Positions 11,638 through 20,328 of a stretch of 64,000 nucleotides of DNA are shown here, one piece after another. The position numbers were made by a program, and so were the translations under genes. Origin of the DNA: Candidatus Epilinea brevis. GTDB taxonomy: Bacteria > Chloroflexota > Anaerolineae > Epilineales > Epilineaceae. The stretch is from assembly GCA_016710785.1 (NCBI GenBank), contig JADJUE010000001.1, forward strand, positions 434,001-498,000. Reading direction: 5' to 3'. Position 1 is the first letter of the stretch; the number at the start of each line of letters is the position of its first letter. A model generated the notes under the pieces. That model ran no database searches, was not told the origin of the DNA, and worked only from the letters and a program-made list of their open reading frames with translations.

Positions 11638-13127
11638 ATCCGCGGGCTGGCGCCGGACTCGCCCGAATCGGCCGCGGCCGCGGCCCGCAGCAATGCCCAG
11701 CAGCGGGCGATGGTATCTTCCCCGGTCCCGGCGTTGCCGATGGCCACGCGCAGCGCATAGCGCTCGCCCAGCTTGGTGTGGGACAGGAAGACCTCGCCGC
11801 TCTGGTTCACAATGTCCATGATCCTGGCGTTGTGCGCCTCCAGGGCCGCCTCGTCGTCGCCGAGCGCGACGGGGCGGTGGCGGAAGACCACGGTGCTGAA
11901 AGGCACCGGCGCCAGGCGTTCCCATCTCGGCTCCGCATCGATCCAACCGGCGAGCAGCAGCGCCAGCCGGCAATGCTCGCGGATCACCGCCGCCAGGCCC
12001 TCGCGCCCGTAGGCACGCAGGACCATCCACAGCTTGAGGGCCCGGAACCGCCGGCCCAGCTGCACACCCCAATCCATGTAGTTGGTGACGGAATCGGCCT
12101 CCGGCGTTCGCAGGTATTCCGGTATCAAGCTGAAGGCCGCCTTGAGTCGCTCCGGATCCCGCAGGTAGAGGGCCGAGCAGTCCATCGGCACGAGCAACCA
12201 CTTATGCGGGTTGACTACCAGGCTGTCGGCCTGGTCCACGCCGTCCAGGACCCCTCGCCGTTCCAGATCCACCGCCGCCGCTCCGCCGTAGGCGGCGTCG
12301 ACATGAAGCCATAGCCCTTCGCGGCGAGCGATGGCCGCGATCATGGGAACCGGGTCGATGCTCGTGGTCGAGGTGGTCCCGACCGTCGCGACCACGGCCA
12401 TCGGCAGGCGCCCGGCTTTCCGGTCGGCAACGATGGCCGCGGCCAGATCGTCAGGCCGCATCTGGAAGTCCGCATCCACCGCCACCTTGCGCAGGTTGTC
12501 CAGCCCCAGGCCCAGCATCAGGCAGGCCTTGTCGATGGAGGAATGCGCCTGCTCGCTGGCGTAGACCACCAGAGGCGCCAGGTCCGCGCGCCCGGCCAGA
12601 CCGCGCCGGCGCAGGTCGGGAACGGCCCTTTCGCGGGCGGCAGCCAGGGCCAGCAGGCTGGACATCGAGGCCGTATCGGTGATGACCCCGCGCCAGTCCG
12701 CCGCCAGGCCCAACATCTGCCGCAGCCAGTCCAGGCTGCGCTCCTCGAGCTCGGTGGCGGCGGGCGACGTGCGCCAAAGCATGCCGTTGACGTTGAGCGC
12801 CGCGGTGATCAGCTCGGCCACGACGCCCGGCGGCGACCCCGTGTTGGCAAAGTAGGCCAGGAAGCCGGGATGGTTCCAATGGGTGATGCCGGGGATGATC
12901 AAGCGGTCGACATCGTCCAGAATCGCCGACATCGGCTCACCACGTTCGGGCGCCGCGGCCGGTAGGACCGTCGACAGGTCGCCCGGACGGCTGCGCGACA
13001 GGACTGGATAGTCGGCCGCATGGGCCAGGTACGTCGCCGCCCAGTCCGCCGCCCACCGCAGTTGAGCATGGGGCGACGCGAGATCGTCCTCGGCATCCGC
13101 GGCCATGGACCAGCCGTCGCGATCCAC
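11634..13127 (-). CDS. Group II pyridoxal-phosphate-dependent decarboxylase
   Basis: This 497-residue protein belongs to the aromatic-L-amino-acid / glutamate decarboxylase family. The cofactor lysine is Lys309 in NPHKW. HVDAAYGG upstream holds the Asp that pairs with the pyridine nitrogen, and GVITDTASMSSLLAL contributes to phosphate binding. The N-terminal part (PGFLAYFANTGSPPGVVAE) is typical of the aromatic-type enzymes; substrate choice cannot be read from sequence. The start may be Met 13127 or the second Met at 13106. It is the last gene of a minus-strand unit with the small membrane protein and the FAD oxidoreductase. Confidence 0.9.
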   Translation of the reverse strand: MDRDGWSMAADAEDDLASPHAQLRWAADWAATYLAHAADYPVLSRSRPGDLSTVLPAAAPERGEPMSAILDDVDRLIIPGITHWNHPGFLAYFANTGSPPGVVAELITAALNVNGMLWRTSPAATELEERSLDWLRQMLGLAADWRGVITDTASMSSLLALAAARERAVPDLRRRGLAGRADLAPLVVYASEQAHSSIDKACLMLGLGLDNLRKVAVDADFQMRPDDLAAAIVADRKAGRLPMAVVATVGTTSTTSIDPVPMIAAIARREGLWLHVDAAYGGAAAVDLERRGVLDGVDQADSLVVNPHKWLLVPMDCSALYLRDPERLKAAFSLIPEYLRTPEADSVTNYMDWGVQLGRRFRALKLWMVLRAYGREGLAAVIREHCRLALLLAGWIDAEPRWERLAPVPFSTVVFRHRPVALGDDEAALEAHNARIMDIVNQSGEVFLSHTKLGERYALRVAIGNAGTGEDTIARCWALLRAAAAADSGESGASPRI

Positions 13128-13131
13128 CAGA

Positions 13132-13287
13132 CTACGCGGCCAGCAGGCGCAGCCACAGCAGCACGCCGATGGCCAAGCCGAGCACCGCCGTGCCCAGGAA
13201 CCAGCTGCGGTCGCCGGTCTCGCGACCCATGAAGACCGTGGCGACCGCGGCGGCCGCCAACACGATGATCAGGATTCCCAGCGGCAT
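13132..13287 (-). CDS. Small 51-residue membrane protein
   Basis: A perfect ribosome site (AAGGAGG, six bases before ATG 13287) marks this as a real gene. The product has two hydrophobic helices, PLGILIIVLAAAAVATVF and FLGTAVLGLAIGVLLWL, joined by a short polar turn (MGRETGDRSW). The frame stays open upstream but without coding character. The gene ends four bases before the decarboxylase start, so the two are probably co-translated. No family is recognised. It could be a small helper for a membrane complex. Confidence 0.8.
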   Translation of the reverse strand: MPLGILIIVLAAAAVATVFMGRETGDRSWFLGTAVLGLAIGVLLWLRLLAA

Positions 13288-13342
13288 CTTCGGCCTCCTT
13301 CGGCTCAGGTGTTCCGGCTCTCGTCTCAAGCGCGGTTCAGGT

Positions 13343-14863
13343 TCAATCCTGGGAGCCGGTCGGTTCCAGATCCTCGGGCATCTCGCCATCCGGCAGATAG
13401 ATCCCCTCGTCTTCGGTCCCGATGACCGGCACAGGCGGCGGCGCATGCCGCGCCTCGGGCTGCAGGCGGCGCGTCATCTCCTCGGCCGCATCGGCGCCCA
13501 TGCGCATGGCCCCATGCATGTTCGGAAAGCAGAAGCCTCCCTGTCGGCCGCAGCTGAGGACGTTGGCGAACGGCTTGAGGTAGTCGTTGAGCGCCTGGAC
13601 ATGCGGCTCGAAGCCCAGGGCGAAGACCGGATAGGCGTGGTGGGAGTGGATCAGATGCGTCTCCACGATCTCGTCTTCCCGCAACAGGTTCTCGGCGGCC
13701 AGGTCGGCGATCAAGCGGCGGCGGGACACTTCGCCGCCCTGCCAGCGATCGTCCCCGATCTCGCACATCAGCTCGCAGAGGAGCACCGTATGCCCCTCCG
13801 GCTCAACCACCATGCCGCTTGCGGACGGCTCCGCGATGCGGTGGAAGATCCTGTCCCTGAAGTAGACGAAGAGGGCGCTGAGCACCCGTGGTCGACGGAC
13901 GAGGAGCCCGTAGACCACCATCGGGCGGTAGCGCAGGCGGCCGGCCGCATCCAGTACCGCGGCGCCGGGGGCAGGCTGGAAAGCCTTGACGAAGAGCGGC
14001 AAGGGCACCGTGTTGATGACCGCATCGCAGACCAGGCGCACCTCGCCCCCGCCGGGCAGCCCGTGGCACACCGCCACCGCCCGATCACCCTCCGTCTCGA
14101 CCGCCAGCAGCGGCGCCTCGGTCAGCACCCGCCCGCCTCGCCCGCGGATGTGGTCCGCCAAGGCCATCGGCATCTCGCGCGAGCCGGTGGGCGAGTACCA
14201 GAGCGTCTCGCGCGCCGTAGCGCCTTCCACCGTTTCGCCGGCCTCCTCCTTCATCCCCAAGCGCCCCAAGGCCTTCTTGACGAAGTCGACGGCGGACAGC
14301 CGCGGCATCTTGCTGCGCACGAAGGCGGCAGACAGTTCCGTAGGCGGGAAGCCCCAGTAACGGTGGGTGAAGTCACGGAAGAAGAAGCTGTAGAGCGGTT
14401 TGCCGTAGAGGCGAATCAGCGCCTCCTCGGCGTTGGCCGGCTCGGTGGTCAGCCGCTTGTTCAGCAACTGCTGCCAGGTCATGCCGGCCAGGGCGCGCAC
14501 CAAGGTCCCGAGGGGGATACCGGTGAGCAGGTCCATGAACTCCAACGGGTAACGACGGTAGCCCTTGCCATAGCGGATGAGCGCCACCTTCTCCGAGGGA
14601 ATCAGCCGTTCGCCCATGATGGCGCGGATGTCCTCGAAGATGGCCTGATCGAAGGCATGCAGGTGGTGGACGCCCAGATCGTAGTAGTTGCCTTCGCGCA
14701 GATGGCCGGCGGCCAGGCCCCCGACCTGGGGTTCCTGCTCCAGCACCGTGACCCGCAGGCCGCGCTCCACCAGGGTCCGCGCGGCATAGAGGCCGCATAC
14801 ACCGCCACCGGCGATGACGACATGGGGAACATCCGGCTGTGTAGGAGGCATGGAAGGTTCCAA
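13343..14863 (-). CDS. FAD/NAD(P)-binding oxidoreductase, protoporphyrinogen-oxidase / amine-oxidase fold
   Basis: The protein has 506 residues. An N-terminal dinucleotide-binding motif (VVIAGGGVCGLYAARTLVE, then VLEQEPQVGGLA) binds FAD. The phrase DLGVHHLHAFDQAIFEDI and a C-terminal ANVLSCGRQGGFCF match the family that includes protoporphyrinogen oxidase, phytoene desaturase-like and UDP-galactopyranose-mutase-like proteins. The substrate is not evident, and no haem or carotenoid gene is nearby. The start may be the first Met or Met-Pro-Pro four residues later. It leads a three-gene minus-strand unit. Confidence 0.8.
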   Translation of the reverse strand: MEPSMPPTQPDVPHVVIAGGGVCGLYAARTLVERGLRVTVLEQEPQVGGLAAGHLREGNYYDLGVHHLHAFDQAIFEDIRAIMGERLIPSEKVALIRYGKGYRRYPLEFMDLLTGIPLGTLVRALAGMTWQQLLNKRLTTEPANAEEALIRLYGKPLYSFFFRDFTHRYWGFPPTELSAAFVRSKMPRLSAVDFVKKALGRLGMKEEAGETVEGATARETLWYSPTGSREMPMALADHIRGRGGRVLTEAPLLAVETEGDRAVAVCHGLPGGGEVRLVCDAVINTVPLPLFVKAFQPAPGAAVLDAAGRLRYRPMVVYGLLVRRPRVLSALFVYFRDRIFHRIAEPSASGMVVEPEGHTVLLCELMCEIGDDRWQGGEVSRRRLIADLAAENLLREDEIVETHLIHSHHAYPVFALGFEPHVQALNDYLKPFANVLSCGRQGGFCFPNMHGAMRMGADAAEEMTRRLQPEARHAPPPVPVIGTEDEGIYLPDGEMPEDLEPTGSQD

Positions 14864-15558
14864 GGGGCGTGGCCAACAGGTCCTGCTGGAATGCGGCGGC
14901 AGAAGATAGACCCGCGGCCTTCCTCGGTCAACTCGTCTTCCGCCCGGCGCCGCGCCGCTTGCGATCGGTCGGCGCCGGCCGCCCTACGACTTGCCGGCGG
15001 GCGGCCACCGGACTACACTCTGGCCCATTCCAGGCGGCTGGCAGGGCCAGACACCCTAGGGAAAGACTTTGACAGCGTTACCCCGCGGCACGACGCAGGC
15101 ATCTGAGCCGGAACATCCTCGACGCCCTTGTCCGATCGTTATTGCCGGATGTTATTGACCGGGCCATCATCATGACATGCCCACGCTATTCCTGATTCGC
15201 GATCTGCCCTACCACCCTAGTCCGCCACACCTACTGACCGGCGGCGGCAGCCCCTCCGTGAGGGCTCGCCACATTGGGTGGCTCGTGCTGAACACAGCTG
15301 AAGACGCAAGCGTCTCCGCCTCAGGAGACCATGCCCGGCGCCCGGTCCATGACGACCCGCCTCTCTGACCTCGAACTTCCTGAAGACAGCCGTTCGACCA
15401 TTCAGACGCACAACCGCTACCCACGACCGGACTGACCTGACCGGCTCCACAATCCGCCCCCTGGGGCCGGTCGACCGGAACGACATTGTCACTCACGGAT
15501 CCACGGGACCGCTCCGATGGTCCCCAGACCACCACTCTCAACGAGGCCAAGACAACCC
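14864..15558. other. Long region upstream of the cold-shock gene
   Basis: No gene can be supported in these 695 bases. TTGACA occurs at about 15069 without a good -10 at the right distance, and a small perfect hairpin AGACGCAAGCGTCT lies at 15302-15315. The distance to the cold-shock gene suggests a long untranslated leader, as is common for cold-shock mRNAs, but that is inference. Confidence 0.45.
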
Positions 15559-17031
15559 ATGTCCTTTCGAGACAAGCTGATCTACTGCGAGACCAGCCGC
15601 CGGACCTTCGTCCTATCCGTCAACCAGCAACGGCAGATCGTGGAGCGCGGCGATTCGCCGGGCGAAGCTGCCGTCCAATGCGACATCTGCCGCGCCTTCG
15701 TCAAACTGGCGGCTGTCCCTACGGATGAAGGCGAAGGATCGGGCGGCATCAGCGCCCTCGTCCGTGAAGGCTGCACCTTCATGGGCCTGGACCATTCCGC
15801 CGGCGCCCAGGCCCGCGGCGGCTACCGCGCCGGCGGCGACCGCCCTGGCGGCGACCGTTATGGCGCCGCAGGCGGCAACCGCTACGGCAGCGGGACCGAC
15901 CGCTACTCGGGCGGCGGCAATGCCGGCGGTTACTCCGGCAGCGGCGGCGCCAGCCGCTATTCGGGCGGTGGCGGAGCCGGCAGCGGCGGCGGCGCCGACC
16001 GGTATTCCGGCGGTGGCGCGGCGGGAGCCGGCGGCTACGGTGGCGGCGAGCGGCGTTATGACGGTGGCCAGGGCGGCAGCGGCGGCCAGAGCAGCGGCGG
16101 CGGCTACGGCGGCGAGCGGCGCTATGACGATCGCGGCGGTCAAGGCGGCGGTGGCGGCCAAAGCGGTGGCGGCTACGGCGGCGGCCGGCGCTATGACGAT
16201 CGCGGCGGCCAAGGCGGTGGTGGCGGTTACAGTGGCGGCGGCCAAGGCGGCAGCGGTTACAGCGGCGGTGGCGGTGGCGAGCGCCGTTACGACGATCGCG
16301 GTGGCCCTGGCGGTGGCGGCGGCTACGGTGGCGGTGGCCAAGGCGGGGGCGGTTACAGCGGCGGCGGCCAGCGCCGCTACGACGATCGTGGTGGCCCTGG
16401 CGGCCAGGGCGGCGGCGGCTACGGTCGCGGCGGCGGCGAGCGCCGCTATGACGATCGCGGTGGCCCTGGCGGCCAAGGCGGCGGCTACAGCGGTGGCGGC
16501 GGATACGGCGGCGGTGGCGGTGGCGGCTACGGCGGCGAGCGCCGCTTCGACGATCGTGGCGGCCCAGGTGGCGGCGGCTACGGTCGCGGCGGCGGCGAGC
16601 GCCGCTACGATGACCGCGGCGGCCCTGGCGGCGGTGGCGGCTACGGTCGCGGCGGCGGCGAGCGCCGCTTCGACGACCGCGGTGGCCCTGGTGGCGGCGG
16701 GCGCTTCGACGACCGCGGCCGGGACGGGGATCGGCGATCGGGGCAGCGTGGCGGACCGGACCGCGGGCCGCGCGGCGAAGGCGGCTTCCGCCGCCAGCGC
16801 CAGGTTCAGCAGACAGAACTGCGCCTGCGCCACGTGGGCATCATCAAGTGGTTCAACCACGAGCGGGGCTACGGATTCATCGCCCAGGATGACGGGCATG
16901 ACCTCTTCCTGCACTTCTCAAGCCTGGTCGCCGGAGATCAGTCCTACCTGCAGGAAGGCATGCCGGTAGAGTATGAGATCGAGCATGCCGCGCGCGGGCC
17001 ACAGGCGGTGTACATCGTTCCCTTGGGTTGA
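15559..17031 (+). CDS. Zinc-ribbon / Gly-Arg-rich / cold-shock-domain RNA-binding protein
   Basis: The protein has 490 residues from ATG 15559 (MSFRDKLIYCETSRRTF). The N-terminal 70 residues resemble the zinc-ribbon domain that often precedes cold-shock domains in Chloroflexota. The first knuckle reads CETS instead of C-x-x-C while the second (CDIC) is intact, so zinc binding may be weakened. Residues about 80-410 are a low-complexity segment of Gly, Tyr, Arg and Asp, with tandem units such as GGGERRYDDRGGPGGGGYGR. The last 70 residues are a classical cold-shock OB fold with RNP1-like KWFNHERGYGFI and RNP2-like DLFLHFSSL. Family members bind single-stranded RNA or DNA and melt structure. The long RGG/GY-rich arm resembles those of eukaryotic stress-granule proteins. 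A terminator follows at 17095. Confidence 0.9.
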   Translation: MSFRDKLIYCETSRRTFVLSVNQQRQIVERGDSPGEAAVQCDICRAFVKLAAVPTDEGEGSGGISALVREGCTFMGLDHSAGAQARGGYRAGGDRPGGDRYGAAGGNRYGSGTDRYSGGGNAGGYSGSGGASRYSGGGGAGSGGGADRYSGGGAAGAGGYGGGERRYDGGQGGSGGQSSGGGYGGERRYDDRGGQGGGGGQSGGGYGGGRRYDDRGGQGGGGGYSGGGQGGSGYSGGGGGERRYDDRGGPGGGGGYGGGGQGGGGYSGGGQRRYDDRGGPGGQGGGGYGRGGGERRYDDRGGPGGQGGGYSGGGGYGGGGGGGYGGERRFDDRGGPGGGGYGRGGGERRYDDRGGPGGGGGYGRGGGERRFDDRGGPGGGGRFDDRGRDGDRRSGQRGGPDRGPRGEGGFRRQRQVQQTELRLRHVGIIKWFNHERGYGFIAQDDGHDLFLHFSSLVAGDQSYLQEGMPVEYEIEHAARGPQAVYIVPLG

Positions 17032-17094
17032 GGGTGGCTGGCGCGGCGCTTCGGCGCCAATCGCCGGCGGCCGTGGCCATACGCATTCATAAGC

Positions 17095-17122
17095 AAGAGG
17101 GCGGCCCGTGGGCCGCCCTCTT
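17095..17122 (+). terminator. Hairpin terminator between convergent genes
   Basis: A 12-bp perfect stem (AAGAGGGCGGCC) with loop CGTG, followed by TTTGTG, lies between the cold-shock gene and the convergent S1-domain gene. It can act in both directions. Its core matches the hairpins at 5848 and 58840. Confidence 0.8.
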
Positions 17123-17210
17123 TGTGATTCACGGTATACGATTGACCCTGCGGCGATCTAGCCAACGGCCGCTTGCGGCCTAGGCAAGTCGCAAGCGGAA
17201 GGACTCGAGC

Positions 17211-18095
17211 CTACTCGCCGTCCTTGGTCTCGCGATACTCAGCGAGCATTCGCGAGTAGACGTCGCCGAGATCGCCGGCCGAAGCCTTGGCCTTCTTGCC
17301 GCGGCCGGAATCGTCGCTGCGGCCGGTGCCGTCGGCATCCTGCCCCATCGCCCGACGCATGGCCAGCTCCATCGCGGTGGGCATCTGCTCTTCGGGCTGG
17401 CCGGCGGAGGCGACTTCGGCCTGCTCCGCGGCGCGTGAAGCGCGTTGGTTCTGCCGGTTCGATGCCGCTTCCGCTCCGGCGGCGGCACGGGCCTCGGCTT
17501 CATCCTTGCCTGGGTCCGTGGACAGCCCCACCATGCTCAGGCTGACGCGGCGGCGAGAAGCATCGACCTCCTTGACACGCACCTCCACCGAATCGCCGAC
17601 GTTGATGATGTCCTGGGGCTTCTGCACGAAGCCGCTGGACATCTCCGACACGTGGACGAGACCCTCGGTGTCCGAATCGATGTTCACGAAGACGCCGTAG
17701 GCGGCGATGGACGTGACCTTGCCGGTCAGCACGCTCCCCGGCGACAGGGAATCCATGGGATGGGTCGGGCGCGTGCGCATGGTCAAGCTGATGCGGTTCT
17801 TGGCCGCATCCACTTCCTTGACCCAGACCTCCACCTCCTGCCCGCTCTTGAGCACCTCTTCGACGCTACGCACCGGCTTGCCGGGCAACTCCGTCATGTG
17901 CACCAGCCCATCGGTCATCGCACCGATGTCCACGAAGGCACCGAACTTGGAAAGGCCGACGACCTTGCCGGTATAACGGGCGCCTATGGGCACCTCGGCG
18001 ACCGGGGTTCGTGGCCGGCCGCGCCGGGCGGCGGCCTCCGGGTCGATACCCGGGGCGATGGTGGTTGGGGTGACTTCGGTTTCGCTCGTGGTCAT
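17211..18095 (-). CDS. S1-domain RNA-binding protein (two S1 repeats)
   Basis: The protein has 294 residues. Two S1 OB-fold repeats are clear: IGARYTGKVVGLSKFGAFVD with GLVHMTEL at about residues 36-110, and PGSVLTGKVTSIAAYGVFVN with GLVHVSEM at about 120-195. The remainder is a charged, Ala-rich tail with AEARAAAGAEAAS and a Lys-rich end. Proteins of this type bind mRNA and resemble parts of ribosomal protein S1 or general stress protein 13. It is monocistronic and convergent with the cold-shock gene. Confidence 0.88.
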   Translation of the reverse strand: MTTSETEVTPTTIAPGIDPEAAARRGRPRTPVAEVPIGARYTGKVVGLSKFGAFVDIGAMTDGLVHMTELPGKPVRSVEEVLKSGQEVEVWVKEVDAAKNRISLTMRTRPTHPMDSLSPGSVLTGKVTSIAAYGVFVNIDSDTEGLVHVSEMSSGFVQKPQDIINVGDSVEVRVKEVDASRRRVSLSMVGLSTDPGKDEAEARAAAGAEAASNRQNQRASRAAEQAEVASAGQPEEQMPTAMELAMRRAMGQDADGTGRSDDSGRGKKAKASAGDLGDVYSRMLAEYRETKDGE

Positions 18096-18294
18096 GGTCG
18101 CTGGATCTCCCTGGGCGCACTCAGTACTCTGTGAGAGCCGGGCACGCAGACAAATTCGCCTTGCTGCAAGGCGTACCTGTTGAGGATATCACGGGCGGGG
18201 CGATGGGTCAATGATGCCACGTCCCGGTCGCGGCGGTCGCGTCAAGGCTGGCCGTACTGGCCCGACCCTGCCAGCGCGGCTACCATAGCCGGCC

Positions 18295-19122
18295 ATGGAC
18301 CAAGCCTCCCCCTTGCAGGCCTACTGGCGGCTGTCGCGCACCCATACGTATAGCTTGCTCCTGGCCCTGCCGCTCCTCCTGGCCTACGAACTGCTCCTGC
18401 TGCTGGTCAACCGCCTCCGCCCCGACGGCCGCGGCGTGGCCAACATGGCGGAGCTGGTCCTGCGCCGCTTGCTGGCCGCCTTCGGCGCCGGCGGCGCCGC
18501 CGTCCTGATGGTCGCGCTCTTCGCCGTCGCCGCATTGCTGATCGCGCAGGAGCGTCGCCGGCATCCCGCATGGCCGCTATGGCCGCTTCGCCCCTGGATC
18601 CTCGCGGCCATGATGCTGGAGAGCGCCGCCTGGGCCCTGGTTCTGGGCCGCGGTGTCGGCTGGCTGACCGCCAGCCTGACCCTGTCACCGTCGGCATTCC
18701 GACCGCTTGCTTTGGCGCTCGGGGCCCAGTCGCTCTCGCGGGGCGAGGGCTTTGTCCTGTCCCTGGGCGCCGGTCTCTTCGAAGAGCTGTTGTTCCGGGT
18801 CATCCTGGTCAGCGGAGCCGCCGCCGCGCTCCTCGCCCTGCAGCGCATCGGCATCGTGGGCGAGTTCTTCGCTCGCCTGGGCCTTGCCGGACCCAGGCGA
18901 ACGACTTTGTTCGTCGCCTTCCTCTCCGCCCTGTCCTTCAGCCTCATGCATTATGTGGGAGACTTCGGCGACCGCTTCCAGTTGGCTTCCTTCGTCTTCC
19001 GCCTGCTGGCCGGGCTGGCCTTCACCGCTGTCTATCTGCTGCGCGGCTTCGGCATCGTCGCCTGGTCGCACGCGCTGTACGACGTCGGGATCTACCTGCT
19101 TTCTCCGCCGTCCACGAGCTGA
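18295..19122 (+). CDS. CPBP-family intramembrane metalloprotease (CAAX/ABI-like)
   Basis: The protein has 275 residues and about eight hydrophobic segments. The family motifs are EELLFR (Glu163, Glu164, Arg168), FSLMHYVGD and a late HALYDVG, giving the Glu/His set that binds the catalytic metal. Bacterial members are linked to membrane-protein maturation or bacteriocin self-immunity; the target here is unknown. A TACCAT hexamer (18281-18286) only eight bases before the ATG would place the transcript start almost on the start codon, so a leaderless message is possible. The next gene begins 13 bases after the stop, with GGAG upstream. Confidence 0.88.
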   Translation: MDQASPLQAYWRLSRTHTYSLLLALPLLLAYELLLLLVNRLRPDGRGVANMAELVLRRLLAAFGAGGAAVLMVALFAVAALLIAQERRRHPAWPLWPLRPWILAAMMLESAAWALVLGRGVGWLTASLTLSPSAFRPLALALGAQSLSRGEGFVLSLGAGLFEELLFRVILVSGAAAALLALQRIGIVGEFFARLGLAGPRRTTLFVAFLSALSFSLMHYVGDFGDRFQLASFVFRLLAGLAFTAVYLLRGFGIVAWSHALYDVGIYLLSPPSTS

Positions 19123-19135
19123 TCGGAGCTGATCC

Positions 19136-20314
19136 ATGCCCGCCAACGATGCGGCGAACCGCTCCGGGGCCCGCCGGCTGCTGGTGCTCATGTCGGACAC
19201 CGGCGGGGGGCATCGCGCCGCCGCCATGGCCTTGGCGGAGGCCTTTGCCCGCATCCAGCCCGGCGGCTGGTCGGTACGCCTCGAGGACGTGCTCAGCCAG
19301 GGCCGTTGGCCGGTCTCGCGCTTTCCCTGGCAATATGCAATGACCGCCCGCCATCTACCGCGGCTGTGGGGCATTTCCTTCCGCCTCACGGACGGCCCGC
19401 GCCGCGCCGCGGTCTGTGACCGCCTGGTGACGCCCGCGATCCGGCGGCGCTTGGTCGAGCTGTTCCAGGAACATCAGCCCGACCTGGTGGTATCGGTACA
19501 CCCCTTCCTGACCCGGCCGGCCATCGCCGCGCTCCGGCGGCATGGCGGGCGGGTCCCTTTCGCCACGGTGGTCACCGACCTGGTGGACGGCCATGCCTTG
19601 TGGTACCGCGGTGGCCCGGACGCCTTGGTGGTCCCCACCCGGGCCGCGGCGGCGCGCGCCGTGGCGCTGGGGGCCGACCCGGCCCGCCTGCATGCGCTCG
19701 GCCAGCCCATCTCCCTGGCCCTGTTGGATCCACCGCCCTCGCCGCAGGAGGGTCGTCGGCGACTGGGCCTGGATCCGGAGCCGCCGATGGTGCTGGTCAC
19801 CGCCGGCGGCGATGGCGTGGGCCGCCTGGCGGCTATCGCCCGGCGGCTGTCCAGGCTGGAACCTGCCGCGCGGCTGGTGCTGATCTGCGGGCGCAACGAA
19901 GCCTTGCGGGCGCGCCTGGCGGCGGAGACCGCAGGACAGCCGCTGGTGACGGTGCTGGGGTTCGTGGACAACATGGCGGCCTGGTTGCATGCCGCCGACA
20001 TGGTGGTGGGCAAGGCCGGGCCCAGTTCGATCATGGAAGCGCTCGCCGCCGGCCGGCCCTTGGTGCTGCATGGCTTCCTGCCCGGCCAGGAGAACGGCAA
20101 CGTGCGCCTGGTGGAGGATCGCGACGTGGGACGGCTGGCCTCCAGCCCCGCTCAGGTCGCCGCGCTGGTGCGGCAATGGCTCGCGGAAGGTCCGGAGGCC
20201 CTGGCGGCGCGCCAGACCCGCGCCCGTGCCGCGGCCCGACCAGCCGCTGCCCTGGACATCGCCCACTGCCTGCTTGATCTGGTGGACCTGGAGGACGAGA
20301 AGGGTGAAGGGTGA
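19136..20314 (+). CDS. MGDG-synthase / UgtP-like glycosyltransferase (GT28)
   Basis: The protein has 392 residues. The N-terminal half opens with LLVLMSDTGGGHRAAAMAL, the Gly-rich loop typical of diacylglycerol glycosyltransferases, followed by PDLVVSVHPFL and FATVVTDLVDGHALWYR. The C-terminal half has VLGFVDNMAAWLHAADMVVGKAGPSSIMEAL, the nucleotide-sugar binding region. Such enzymes move glucose or galactose from a UDP sugar onto diacylglycerol at the inner membrane face. Lys/Glu codons at the very end come from a heptamer repeat that also spans the next start. Confidence 0.9.
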   Translation: MPANDAANRSGARRLLVLMSDTGGGHRAAAMALAEAFARIQPGGWSVRLEDVLSQGRWPVSRFPWQYAMTARHLPRLWGISFRLTDGPRRAAVCDRLVTPAIRRRLVELFQEHQPDLVVSVHPFLTRPAIAALRRHGGRVPFATVVTDLVDGHALWYRGGPDALVVPTRAAAARAVALGADPARLHALGQPISLALLDPPPSPQEGRRRLGLDPEPPMVLVTAGGDGVGRLAAIARRLSRLEPAARLVLICGRNEALRARLAAETAGQPLVTVLGFVDNMAAWLHAADMVVGKAGPSSIMEALAAGRPLVLHGFLPGQENGNVRLVEDRDVGRLASSPAQVAALVRQWLAEGPEALAARQTRARAAARPAAALDIAHCLLDLVDLEDEKGEG

Positions 20315-20328
20315 AGGGTGAAGGGTGA
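20301..20328 (+). repeat. Four perfect copies of the heptamer AGGGTGA across a gene junction
   Basis: AGGGTGA is repeated four times exactly. The repeat contains the stop (TGA 20312-20314) of the glycosyltransferase gene and the GTG start (20325) of the HTTM gene. Because the unit is seven bases, a change in copy number would shift frame, moving the upstream stop and the downstream start. Confidence 0.9.

Noticed and set aside
13169..15106. A 645-codon plus-strand frame across the FAD oxidoreductase
   Set aside because: Antisense to a gene with clear FAD motifs and to the small membrane protein with a perfect ribosome site.
15870..16720. A CRISPR-like or satellite repeat
   Set aside because: The periodic sequence is in frame with the cold-shock protein and codes a Gly/Arg/Tyr-rich arm; there are no spacers.
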